In this document: piece by piece, positions 1 through 7,149 of the stretch
How the letters are laid out: each line of letters opens with the position of its first letter
Position numbering within the stretch: position 1 is the stretch's first letter
Source of the DNA: Gammaproteobacteria bacterium
Lineage (GTDB): Bacteria > Pseudomonadota > Gammaproteobacteria > Steroidobacterales > JABDKV01
Length of the DNA: 64,000 nucleotides
NCBI GenBank assembly: GCA_029862165.1
Contig: JAOTXU010000011.1
Span: forward strand, 42,648 to 106,647
Direction: 5' to 3'
Made by a program: the position numbers and the translations under genes
The notes under the pieces: model-generated
The model's database searches: none
Told to the model about the DNA's origin: nothing
Seen by the model: the letters and a program-made list of their open reading frames with translations, nothing else

Positions 1-32
1 GGCAGCGAGCCCTGACCGCAAAGGAGGGAGTC

Positions 33-1649
33 ATGGCAGCACGTCGCGGTTCAAAATCAGAGACAGTCTCTTTCTGGCGCGGTCGTGAAAAGATCTCGCT
101 ATACGAGTCGAAGCACTTGATCGCAGTACGACTGCGTGACGGGACGGTACCGGTAGACGTTATGGGCCGGCTCGGACGGGAAGCGACCATCCCTTCCTCA
201 GTACGCTTCGTACGGCGGGTACCGGGACGGCGCGTGGCCTACTTTCATGTGCCGGAGGGACGTGACGAAGTCATGGACACTCTTCGCGCCAGTCCAGACG
301 TGCAGTACTGCTCGCACGTTTTTCAACGAGAAACTGATGAAGGACGCCCCGGTCTGGAAGTTGGGCTCGACAATCGGATTTTCGTCGAGTTCACCAAAGA
401 CCCGACCACCGAGACACTACGCCGCGTCGAGTCCGACAACGGCCTGCGTGCGGTCTGGCGCTTTCCGGAAATGCCCGGTGGCGTCGTGTTCACAGTGACT
501 TCAGCGGCCACCAAAAACCCGATAAAGATTGCTAACAAACTGCATACCCGGCGCGACTGCAAAACAGCCGAGCCTTGCCTGGTCGAACCGAAGCTCAGCC
601 GCGCCATCCCCTCTGACCCGGCTTTCGAGCATCAATGGCATTTGCTCAACACAGGGCAGGGCGACGGTAAAGCCGGCGCTGACGCCAATGCTCCTGCAGC
701 ATGGGATTTTACATGGGGCGATCCGCAGATCACGATCGCTGTGATCGACGACGGTTTCGACTTTGGCCACCCGGACTTGCATGGCACGCACAAGATTCAT
801 GCCCCGTATGACGCGACTCAACGCGACACCAATCCGTCTCCCGAGTCCATGAATGAAAACCACGGTACCGCCTGTGCCGGTGTCGCTGTTGCCAATCGCG
901 GCGGCGCCGGACTCAGTATTGGCATGGCGCCCGACTGCAGCTGGATGCCGATCCGTCATGCCGGGCAGATCGGCGATTTTGAGGAAGCACTGGCGTTCTA
1001 TCATGCCTACCGCAACGGCGCGGACGTGATCAGTTGCTCGTGGGGCCCGCCGGACGCATACATTAACCAGTTTTGGCCGATGCCGAGCATCACTCGCTGG
1101 GTGATCGATCTTTGTGCGACACGCGGTCGCAACCGCAAGGGTATTCCCATATTTTTTGCCGCCGGCAACGGCAACGAACCGCTGGATCTGGACGGCTACG
1201 CAAACTACGAGAATGTAATAGCCGTCGCAGCCTGCACCAACCAAGACGAAAAAGCCTGGTACAGCGACTATGGCGAAAACGTCTGGGTAACCGCGCCGTC
1301 CAATGGTGGGACGCGAGGCATTTTTACAACTGATCGCCGCGGTGCCGAGGGCTACAGCTCGTTCTCGGACTACACAGCTGACTTCGGCGGCACGTCATCA
1401 GCCACGCCGCTTGTTGCCGGCATTGCTGGCCTGATGCTGTCGGTCAATCCTGAACTGACGGCGTCCGAGGTAAAGAATGTTTTGGGTCGGACGGCCGTGA
1501 AAATCGGCATAAACCAAGCCTATGAATACGATGACCACTGGGGCAATACGTACACCGATGAGTACGATGCCGACGGCCACAGTTACGTCTATGGCTGGGG
1601 CCGCGTGGACGCGGGCGCTGCGGTCAGAGCTTCGGTTACAGCCAGTTGA
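33..1649 (+). CDS. Subtilisin-family (S8) serine peptidase
   Basis: A 538-residue S8 serine endopeptidase. The catalytic triad is visible as Asp240 (in VIDDGFDFGHPDL), His277 (NENHGTACAGV) and Ser455 (GGTSSATP), with the oxyanion-hole Asn379 in FFAAGNGNE. Residues 1 to about 195 form a long N-terminal extension, probably a pro-region, as in fervidolysin-type subtilases. The start is well supported by AAGGAGGGAG 5 to 12 bases upstream. No hydrophobic signal peptide is visible at the N-terminus (MAARRGSKSETVSFWRG), so either the enzyme is cytoplasmic or it leaves by a non-Sec route. The first 15 bases of the window can be read as the last codons of an upstream gene (GSEP, stop TGA at 13-15), which would make this the downstream gene of an operon. 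The catalytic assignment is firm; the substrate is unknown. Confidence 0.93.
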   Translation: MAARRGSKSETVSFWRGREKISLYESKHLIAVRLRDGTVPVDVMGRLGREATIPSSVRFVRRVPGRRVAYFHVPEGRDEVMDTLRASPDVQYCSHVFQRETDEGRPGLEVGLDNRIFVEFTKDPTTETLRRVESDNGLRAVWRFPEMPGGVVFTVTSAATKNPIKIANKLHTRRDCKTAEPCLVEPKLSRAIPSDPAFEHQWHLLNTGQGDGKAGADANAPAAWDFTWGDPQITIAVIDDGFDFGHPDLHGTHKIHAPYDATQRDTNPSPESMNENHGTACAGVAVANRGGAGLSIGMAPDCSWMPIRHAGQIGDFEEALAFYHAYRNGADVISCSWGPPDAYINQFWPMPSITRWVIDLCATRGRNRKGIPIFFAAGNGNEPLDLDGYANYENVIAVAACTNQDEKAWYSDYGENVWVTAPSNGGTRGIFTTDRRGAEGYSSFSDYTADFGGTSSATPLVAGIAGLMLSVNPELTASEVKNVLGRTAVKIGINQAYEYDDHWGNTYTDEYDADGHSYVYGWGRVDAGAAVRASVTAS

Positions 1650-2312
1650 TCCAGCGGGGTATTGGTAAGCCCGTGTGGTGAAACGTGCTGATATAGATGC
1701 GCCGGCCGTCTTTTAGGAGCCTTAATTTAACATAATATACATTATGCGCATAAGTCGGGCCTTCCAGGACGTGTGGCCTTGGATATCCAGACATTTGTGT
1801 GATGTGATTCCTAACAAAAGCACGGACATATCTCGCACAACCGTTAGGACATCCGTAGCAAACCTAAGGACATCGCCGATTTCCCAGTAGCAAAGATCCG
1901 TACATTGCGGCGGGATCGGAGCAAATCCCAGCACATTGCCGAGCGCTCCTCGCAAGAAGCCGGCACGGCAGCGAATTAACGCTTCTTATTTATCCTCATG
2001 ATCATCCGGACTGCCTGCCTGGTCGTGAGCGCATCGTCATCGAGCTGCTGCTTAGAATTGCGATCGCCAGTTCGCTGACTTCCTGGTCATAGGCGCGAAC
2101 GATTTCGACCGCCCGTTGCGTTGCGGCCGGTAGCGTCGAACAGTCGACCGCTGGCGTTGTCTGTTTATCGCCTTCATGCTGCATCTCAAACTCGGTCTCA
2201 CATGGTGGTGCCGGATACCGGCGTTAGCTTATTGGCTAAGCGCGGCATCCGCCGTAAGCAATTTCATGCCGGCGGCCAGGTCCACAGTTGGTGTCCAGTC
2301 CACGGATCGAAG
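1650..2312. other. Intergenic stretch with palindromes and spaced repeats
   Basis: No convincing gene was seen in these 663 bases. Two overlapping palindromes lie at 1731-1746 (CATAAT-ATAC-ATTATG) and 1742-1753 (TTATGCGCATAA). GGACAT occurs three times in direct orientation at 1824, 1847 and 1868, spaced 23 and 21 bases. A 60-codon minus-strand frame at 2002-2184 (MQHEGDKQTTPAVD...) begins with a plausible helical sequence but has no recognised relative. These elements could be an operator region for the genes on either side, but that is inference. Confidence 0.35.
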
Positions 2313-2873
2313 CTAGAATCCATAGTAACGGCGCTCCAAGTTAGCGTATCCAGCCGACCAGAAATCGCATCCAAATATTTCGTTGTTGGAAAACGCTTCG
2401 CCGGCTTCGTATTTATTCGAATATGAGCCAAGAATGAAATGAATGAAATGTCGCGACCTCTCGTGAAGCTCAATTCCAACAATTACCCACTTGCCATCTT
2501 CCATGTGCGTCATTACCAGAATTCCTGAATCTCGGGTTTTCTCATGGACCTGCCGGCACCGTCCGCAATACGTGGAGGAGTAGCAGCGGACGGCAATCGC
2601 GTTTCCGCGGAAACATTTGCTCGAAAAGTACATTAAAGAGACGCGTACAGGAGTGACTTCCCAGCCTCGAATCGATTTTTGCAGTGAGAAAATATTACCG
2701 GTTTTTGGCACGTGGCGCTGACGGACCCCCCGGACGCTCGCCTCGAAGTGCTGCTTCTCGGCCCCGGCCACTCGGCACAGTCTTGTCGGGACATTTTTTA
2801 AAATCACTCGCTTTTGAAAGTCTAACGGCAATCCGAGCACAGGCCGACCTCTGACGCTATGGCAGGAGCGCAA
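2313..2873 (-). CDS. Hypothetical protein, possibly a remnant
   Basis: A 186-codon frame whose product I do not recognise. The C-terminal 120 residues look protein-like (for example DGKWVIVGIELHERSRHF and SNNEIFGCDFWSAGYANLERR), with a CxxCR-type pair in YSSTYCGRCRQVH. The first 50 residues are arginine- and cysteine-rich and less convincing, so the true start may lie further in. Its 5' end overlaps the end of the neighbouring membrane-protein frame (2857-3252) by 17 bases on the same strand. It lies in the gene-sparse left region among other decayed frames. It could be a real small gene, the tail of a broken one, or spurious. Confidence 0.3.
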   Translation of the reverse strand: MRSCHSVRGRPVLGLPLDFQKRVILKNVPTRLCRVAGAEKQHFEASVRGVRQRHVPKTGNIFSLQKSIRGWEVTPVRVSLMYFSSKCFRGNAIAVRCYSSTYCGRCRQVHEKTRDSGILVMTHMEDGKWVIVGIELHERSRHFIHFILGSYSNKYEAGEAFSNNEIFGCDFWSAGYANLERRYYGF

Positions 2874-3252
2874 CGCTCAGACAGGCCAGAACAATCACTA
2901 CAGTCAAGAGTATGCGGCGTGACCGGGCGGCAAAGTAATGAAAAACCAACGCGAGCGAAAAAAACCCGAAAATAACGACCGCCGTGAGGGCGAAGGTTCC
3001 AGACGTCCAATGCGGGCGAAGTACGACATACACAATGCCGAGCAACGCAGTATAAAGGAGAACCAGGAATTCACGCCATGCGGACACTGAATCGTCCTTG
3101 CGAAACGCTTGAGCCAGCAACATCGCAGCGATCGGCGCAGCTGCAAAAAATGGCAGGAGAAAGATCTCTCCGCCCACGGCTCCGGTTAAATTTGGACTTG
3201 CAACAACCCAGGCGGGCGCAACAGCAGCCTTATTTTTGACGTTTTGTTTCAT
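2857..3252 (-). CDS. Small hypothetical integral membrane protein
   Basis: A 131-residue protein with three to four predicted membrane spans: about residues 28-47 (GEIFLLPFFAAAPIAAMLL), 63-78 (LVLLYTALLGIVYVVL), 86-107 (FALTAVVIFGFFSLALVF) and 113-131 (RILLTVVIVLACLSVALLP). The spans alternate with charged loops such as RKDDSVSAWREF, which is the pattern of a genuine membrane protein rather than a chance frame. No clear ribosome binding site precedes the ATG. No family was recognised and no function can be proposed. Confidence 0.45.
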   Translation of the reverse strand: MKQNVKNKAAVAPAWVVASPNLTGAVGGEIFLLPFFAAAPIAAMLLAQAFRKDDSVSAWREFLVLLYTALLGIVYVVLRPHWTSGTFALTAVVIFGFFSLALVFHYFAARSRRILLTVVIVLACLSVALLP

Positions 3253-3954
3253 TCAGTCGACCGGCAGAAAGAACGGGTTGTAGCGCGCTTTGGAAGTAGA
3301 CAGTGCGGCATTTCGAATAACGACGATACCAGATTAATTATTCTTGCCGATAATTGTCGCAGGGAATGTGTATGCGGATAGAACGTGTTGTTATTCGAAC
3401 ATCGAGCATACCATCGGGTTTCTGGGAGTTCGAGCATCTTAAGGGAAGCCCCTTAGGCGCAGCCTGGCGAACGGATTCGTAGGCGCAGTACTGGCCGCCT
3501 CCAACGCATAAAGCTGGACTGGACTGGCAATGCTGTACAAAAATTTGGTGTTGGCCTCCCTCTTGTTTTTTGGCTGGTCTCGGTCTGGCAAAGCCACCGA
3601 GACCTACTGATATCTCCGCCAGCTCTAAGAGTTGTTCTTGTGCATCCATTGGTCAACTGAGCCCACAGAGCTGAATGCCCGAATCGCAGTCCAAGAATAG
3701 GCACAAGCCGCGAATGTTTATTGAAGACAAAAAAACCGTTTAGTATTGAATGCGTCTGGTTCGGCGGAGCAAGAACAGCATTGTTGGATAGAACAGATTG
3801 GGAATTATGATATTTATGATTTCCCAATAGCCAATCATGAAGTCCATTGCCGCTAGACTGACTACCCGGCCAGTCTTATGTCCAACGGCAACATACGTCA
3901 AGATTTGTGAACCAATCGCGCTAAGACATAGGCCGACTGCAATACAGTCAGCGA
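3253..3954. other. Gene-poor stretch with probable membrane-protein remnants
   Basis: No intact gene was accepted between the membrane protein at 2857-3252 and the regulator starting at 3955. Two minus-strand fragments look like parts of genes. One starts at 3649 and reads MDAQEQLLELAEISVGLGGFA, which resembles the N-terminus of a group of small hypothetical membrane proteins. After that it becomes arginine- and proline-rich and loses the membrane pattern, as if frameshifted. The other, ending at 3740, encodes about 75 residues with three hydrophobic segments (for example TFADCIAVGLCLSAIGSQIL). Its frame overlaps the start of the + strand regulator. I read both as decayed genes. Confidence 0.3.
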
Positions 3955-4794
3955 ATGTCAGACAAGCCCGTCTTATTGTGGATCGATGCGACGCTCGCCG
4001 GTAACACGGCGAACGCCGAACTGGAATTTGGCAGTCACTTTGAGATTCGTCTTGCAACAGAGTCAGCGGCCGAACTTAATGATCCCGATAGAGCGCCGCC
4101 TCACATACTTTGTTTCGATTTTGACTTCCCCGACCGCGCGGGTCTGAACCTATTGAAGCAAACCAAGGCCGCTCATCCGTCCATTCCTATAATCATGCTT
4201 ACCGTCCAGCATTCCGAAAAATTGGCCGTGTGGGCGTTCCGCGCCGGCGTATGGGATTATTTCGTCAAACCAGTGTCTGCCTTGGACATTGAGAGATGTT
4301 GCAAATCACTTCGCCATGTCATCGAGGCGGTTTCAAATCGCTTCACTCGGGAGTCAGTCCGTTCGACCCCACCCATTCCTCTTGAGACACGTTTTCCGGT
4401 AACAAATACCGGTGAGAAGCTGCTCGCGCCCGCTATCGCCTATGTGGGGATGCATTTTGGTGAAAAAATTTCGCAAACGGAAGTTGCACAGACCTGCGGA
4501 ATGGGTCAATTCCGGTTCAGCCGGGTGTTTTCACAGGTGATGGGCATGACCTTCCAGGAGTACCTGATCCGTTATCGAATCCGTGAGGCACGGCGCCTAC
4601 TCGCAACTCCGCATGCTGCTGTGGGCGACGTCGCTGCTGTCGTAGGTTTTAATGACACTTCGTATTTCAGCCGTGTCTTCAAAAAATACTGCGGCTGTTC
4701 ACCCTCCCAATATCGTGAAGCAGATCACCGCGAACCATTATCAAATGACGGTGATCAGTTAGAGGTTGTCCTTGAGGAATTAGAGCTGGCGTAG
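3955..4794 (+). CDS. Response regulator: receiver domain plus AraC-type DNA-binding domain
   Basis: A 279-residue transcriptional regulator. Residues 1 to about 120 are a receiver domain, with the phosphoacceptor probably Asp55 (ILCFDFDFPDRAG), Thr83 (MLTVQHSE) and Lys105 (YFVKPVS). The N-terminal acidic pair is reduced to a single Asp11 (LLWIDA). Residues about 145-255 form a double helix-turn-helix AraC domain (FRFSRVFSQVMGMTFQEYL; VGFNDTSYFSRVFKKYCGCSP). No histidine kinase gene is adjacent, so it is an orphan regulator. The nearest histidine kinase in the window is at 39.4-41.5 kb. Target genes are unknown. Domain calls are firm; phosphorylation is inferred from the conserved residues. 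Confidence 0.9.
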   Translation: MSDKPVLLWIDATLAGNTANAELEFGSHFEIRLATESAAELNDPDRAPPHILCFDFDFPDRAGLNLLKQTKAAHPSIPIIMLTVQHSEKLAVWAFRAGVWDYFVKPVSALDIERCCKSLRHVIEAVSNRFTRESVRSTPPIPLETRFPVTNTGEKLLAPAIAYVGMHFGEKISQTEVAQTCGMGQFRFSRVFSQVMGMTFQEYLIRYRIREARRLLATPHAAVGDVAAVVGFNDTSYFSRVFKKYCGCSPSQYREADHREPLSNDGDQLEVVLEELELA

Positions 4795-5260
4795 GTTGGC
4801 CTACACATCACACAAGTGTGCGGCCTGATTCCTTGCCTCGGAACGCGATGGCTTCGTATCAGGACGATCAGGTTTATAGCCGTGGATCGCCAACTTAATG
4901 AGGTCCTCTATGAGCCAGTAGCTGCCTCTGAAGTCTGCAACACTTCATTTTTGGATGCAGCTTGGGCTTCAGGTCTGTCTTGCGCACGGCCTTCCGCTTC
5001 TTCCTGCCTGGCACCATATTCAGTACTCTCCGTGAGAGCGCGTTAAGCCATAGCCATAAAGAATCGAGAAAAACTCTGGAACGAACTGTTTTATAGAGGA
5101 AAAGAACGCCTGTAAAACTCGTAACTCGCCAGTCCTCACAAATCGTCAAGCATCTCCGACGGCCGAAGTATGGCCCCGATTGCCCTGTGGCAATCAAACA
5201 TCCATCGTCCCCGAAGCCGAGTTTATGCAGCTGACTGGCCGTCTACACGACCGAAGCATT
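4795..5260. other. Non-coding stretch holding a decayed gene copy
   Basis: No functional gene is supported here. A short inverted-repeat-like sequence (GTAGGTTGGCCTACAC) follows the regulator stop codon. The rest is dominated by the decayed SAP-gene copy described separately at 4841-5034, followed by about 220 bases in which I recognise nothing. Confidence 0.4.
4841..5034 (-). pseudogene. Decayed partial copy of the SAP/DUF6434 gene found at 8.9-9.5 kb
   Basis: On the + strand, bases about 4841-4975 match about 9295-9480 closely. The block GATGGCTTCGTATCAGGACG is shared, followed by near-identical text through TCTGCAACACT(T)CATTTTTGGATGCAGC. Relative to the copy at 9 kb, one deletion removes about 50 bases after GATCAGG and a second removes about 18 bases. 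The minus-strand frame starts like the family (KLHPKM) but then shifts out of frame (CCRLQRQLLAHRG instead of VADFRGSYWLKEE). Upstream on the minus strand it keeps a lysine/arginine-rich leader (PGRKKRKAVRKTDLK). This is a gene fossil from an intragenomic duplication or two independent acquisitions. Confidence 0.7.
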
Positions 5261-5722
5261 TTAGGCGCGAGGCGAGCATATCGCGGATAGTGTACTGGCT
5301 ACCTCTGTCTCTGTTATCTCAGGTATTTCCGAATGTCCCTGCTTCGCTGCTTCGCGCGCGATATCGGCAAGCGAGACAATACCCGCCAAAGTTCCGGAAT
5401 CGTCAACTACCGGCAAACGCCGTATGCTTCCACTGCGCATGATTTGCTCCGCAAGATGGACATCGTCACTCAACTTGCACGTTTTTACACCGTGCGACAT
5501 TGCACCTTCTACCATCAGTTCATTCAACGGACGGTGATTAAAATGCGAGTGCATACAAATATCCCGATCCGTCACCATGCCAACAACCGTGCGTGAGTCC
5601 CCTGAGGCACATACGGGCAGCGCCCCGCAATCACTCCGCCACAGCCGCTCAGCGGCGACATCCAGCGTATCTCCAGGTTTGCAACAAGTGACGGATTTTG
5701 TCATTAGATTCTTTACTAACAT
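5261..5722 (-). CDS. CBS-domain protein (two CBS motifs)
   Basis: A 153-residue cytoplasmic protein made of two CBS motifs, which pair to form a Bateman module that usually binds adenosyl nucleotides. Motif 1 covers about residues 1-58 (MTKSVTCCKPGDTLDVAAE ... VVGMVTDRDIC), motif 2 about 72-125 (AMSHGVKTCKLSDDVHLAEQ ... LAGIVSLADIARE). I chose the ATG at 5722 because GGAGG lies 7 bases upstream; an upstream in-frame ATG at 5818 adds 32 residues with no family resemblance. No catalytic domain is attached. Stand-alone pairs like this are often general stress or nucleotide-sensing proteins, but its partner cannot be named. Confidence 0.88.
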   Translation of the reverse strand: MLVKNLMTKSVTCCKPGDTLDVAAERLWRSDCGALPVCASGDSRTVVGMVTDRDICMHSHFNHRPLNELMVEGAMSHGVKTCKLSDDVHLAEQIMRSGSIRRLPVVDDSGTLAGIVSLADIAREAAKQGHSEIPEITETEVASTLSAICSPRA

Positions 5723-5871
5723 TTCTACCTCCGCTATCCCACAATGCACGAGATCAAACATCTCGCATAAATAGGTTAGAACCCATCCGGAACGCAATTC
5801 AATACGGAGTTTCCACACTCAAGCTGCTAAAAGATCAAAGCGCCCGCTGGATCGCATATAGCTGGCTGATG

Positions 5872-6111
5872 TCATAAAGGATCGTCCAGGCCCGAGAGCT
5901 CCTGTCTCAGTTGTTCAATGCCAACCGGATTGCCCAGCATATCAAGAGCGGTTGTTGCATCCGGACTACGAACGATAACGGCACGCGGCTCTATGTTTCC
6001 AGACAAGTAGCAACCTGCTGCCAATTTGACACGCTGAAAATCGACTGATTCCACCACAAAGAGTGTGAATCGCGGGTCATTGAATATTTCAATAGTGCGA
6101 CTTGTGATCAT
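5872..6111 (-). CDS. Small hypothetical protein, third gene of the ytfJ-like operon
   Basis: A 79-residue soluble protein starting MITSRTIEIFNDPRFTLFVVESVDFQ. It has no membrane segment and no motif I recognise; the beta-rich middle (FTLFVVESVDFQRVKLAAGCYLSGNIEPRAVIVRS) suggests a compact folded domain. It begins 6 bases after the stop of the DUF2953 gene, so it is very likely co-transcribed with that gene and the YtfJ-like gene ahead of it. Its role is unknown. By position it may belong to the same cell-envelope process as its partners. Confidence 0.6.
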   Translation of the reverse strand: MITSRTIEIFNDPRFTLFVVESVDFQRVKLAAGCYLSGNIEPRAVIVRSPDATTALDMLGNPVGIEQLRQELSGLDDPL

Positions 6112-6117
6112 TCGTTT

Positions 6118-6705
6118 TCAAACTCTGTTCATTTCCTTTATGCCCGACCAGATCGACGGTGACAGCAGCAAGCCGCCCGTCAGATAGATCAGTTGCAGTG
6201 GAATCATCCGTATGTTTCCGCCACTACGTAAATCGAGGGTAGTATCGAGGAAATCCGGTTCGATACTGATCGACGCTTCCTGAACATTGGACAGCATCCC
6301 CGCTACCGGTCCAATTATTGCCCACAGCTGACCTGTCTCTGCCGGATCGCCCAGACCGACGCGAAGTCGCAGGCGCACGTCATCTTTCTGTACAGCCCGC
6401 CATACTTCTCCGGTAAATCTGAAGATCCGGCGACGAAACGGTTTCTGCCGAACCGCGGCAAGCACGTTTCGTTTCTTATGAATTGAACGCTTTGGACGGT
6501 GCGCAACTTCTTTCTGCTTTTTGTCAGGGGAAGTTACTGCGTCTGATTTAGACGAAGAAATCCGTACTCGTACAAGCCCAAAGGCCCACTCCAGCCTGGT
6601 GTCGTTTTCAACGCCCTGCGGCCAGCAGACCTGAAACCGTAATACCACCGGAATCACCAACAGGACGATCAACAACAGCATCAATGCCAGCACGCCGGTC
6701 AACAT
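6118..6705 (-). CDS. DUF2953 family membrane protein (YtfI-like)
   Basis: A 195-residue protein with an N-terminal membrane anchor (residues about 3-24, LTGVLALMLLLIVLLVIPVVL). A basic cytoplasmic linker follows (about 55-100, rich in Lys/Arg). The DUF2953-type C-terminal portion includes DDVRLRLRVGLGDPAETGQLW and a final hydrophobic patch (IPLQLIYLTGGLLL). In Bacillus the DUF2953 gene ytfI sits next to ytfJ, and the same pairing appears here with a YtfJ homologue 14 bases upstream. The biochemical role of the family is not established; the conserved pairing suggests the two proteins act together. Confidence 0.8.
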   Translation of the reverse strand: MLTGVLALMLLLIVLLVIPVVLRFQVCWPQGVENDTRLEWAFGLVRVRISSSKSDAVTSPDKKQKEVAHRPKRSIHKKRNVLAAVRQKPFRRRIFRFTGEVWRAVQKDDVRLRLRVGLGDPAETGQLWAIIGPVAGMLSNVQEASISIEPDFLDTTLDLRSGGNIRMIPLQLIYLTGGLLLSPSIWSGIKEMNRV

Positions 6706-6719
6706 TGTGCTGCAAACTG

Positions 6720-7076
6720 CTAATGGGTGGTGGTATCGCCCTTTCCAGCAGCAACCGTACCTATGGTCTCGGCTACCTTCTCCAGAACTGAAGCGGTACC
6801 AGACTTGATCGGGTCTACCCGGACACCGTCGTCATTTATGACGACCAGCGCCACTGGTTTTACTCCGCCCCCACCGCCGGTGCCGCCGCCGTGACCGCTA
6901 CCTTTTTGCGGCTCGGTTCCCTGCCCTTGCCCGACGCCAAAGCCGAAACCAACATTAACGAGGGGAATCAGCGTATTGCCGTCAACTTTGATCGGTTCGC
7001 CAATCACCGTTTTGGTATTGAGTAAACGTTCGATTTCACCAACATTTTTCTCAAACAGGTTCTCGATATCTTCCAT
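6720..7076 (-). CDS. GerW/YtfJ family protein
   Basis: A 118-residue protein of the sporulation-protein YtfJ (GerW) family. Typical features are the start MEDIENLFEKNVGEIERLLN, the block TVIGEPIKVDGNTLIPLVNVGFGFGVG (residues about 23-50), a glycine-rich loop (about 60-72) and the C-terminal block VKPVALVVINDDGVRVDPI. A clear ribosome binding site (AAGGAG) precedes the ATG. Family members also occur in bacteria that do not sporulate, as must be the case here, and their function outside Bacilli is undefined. It is the first gene of a three-gene operon with a DUF2953 protein and a small hypothetical protein. Confidence 0.88.
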   Translation of the reverse strand: MEDIENLFEKNVGEIERLLNTKTVIGEPIKVDGNTLIPLVNVGFGFGVGQGQGTEPQKGSGHGGGTGGGGGVKPVALVVINDDGVRVDPIKSGTASVLEKVAETIGTVAAGKGDTTTH

Positions 7077-7149
7077 GGCCGTCTCCTTAAAATAACTTCG
7101 GACGCTACCTATCTGTCTACTCCATGAAGCAGGTGGTGTCTATACGAAC

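Noticed and set aside
501..1244. 247-codon minus-strand frame opposite the subtilase
   Set aside because: It lies entirely inside the protease gene, whose catalytic motifs are unmistakable, and its product has no domain-like composition.
1650..5260. Possible integron cassette array, because of small unknown genes in a row
   Set aside because: I looked for attC-like sites with paired GTTRRRY/RYYYAAC cores and found none, and the genes do not share one orientation with regular spacing.
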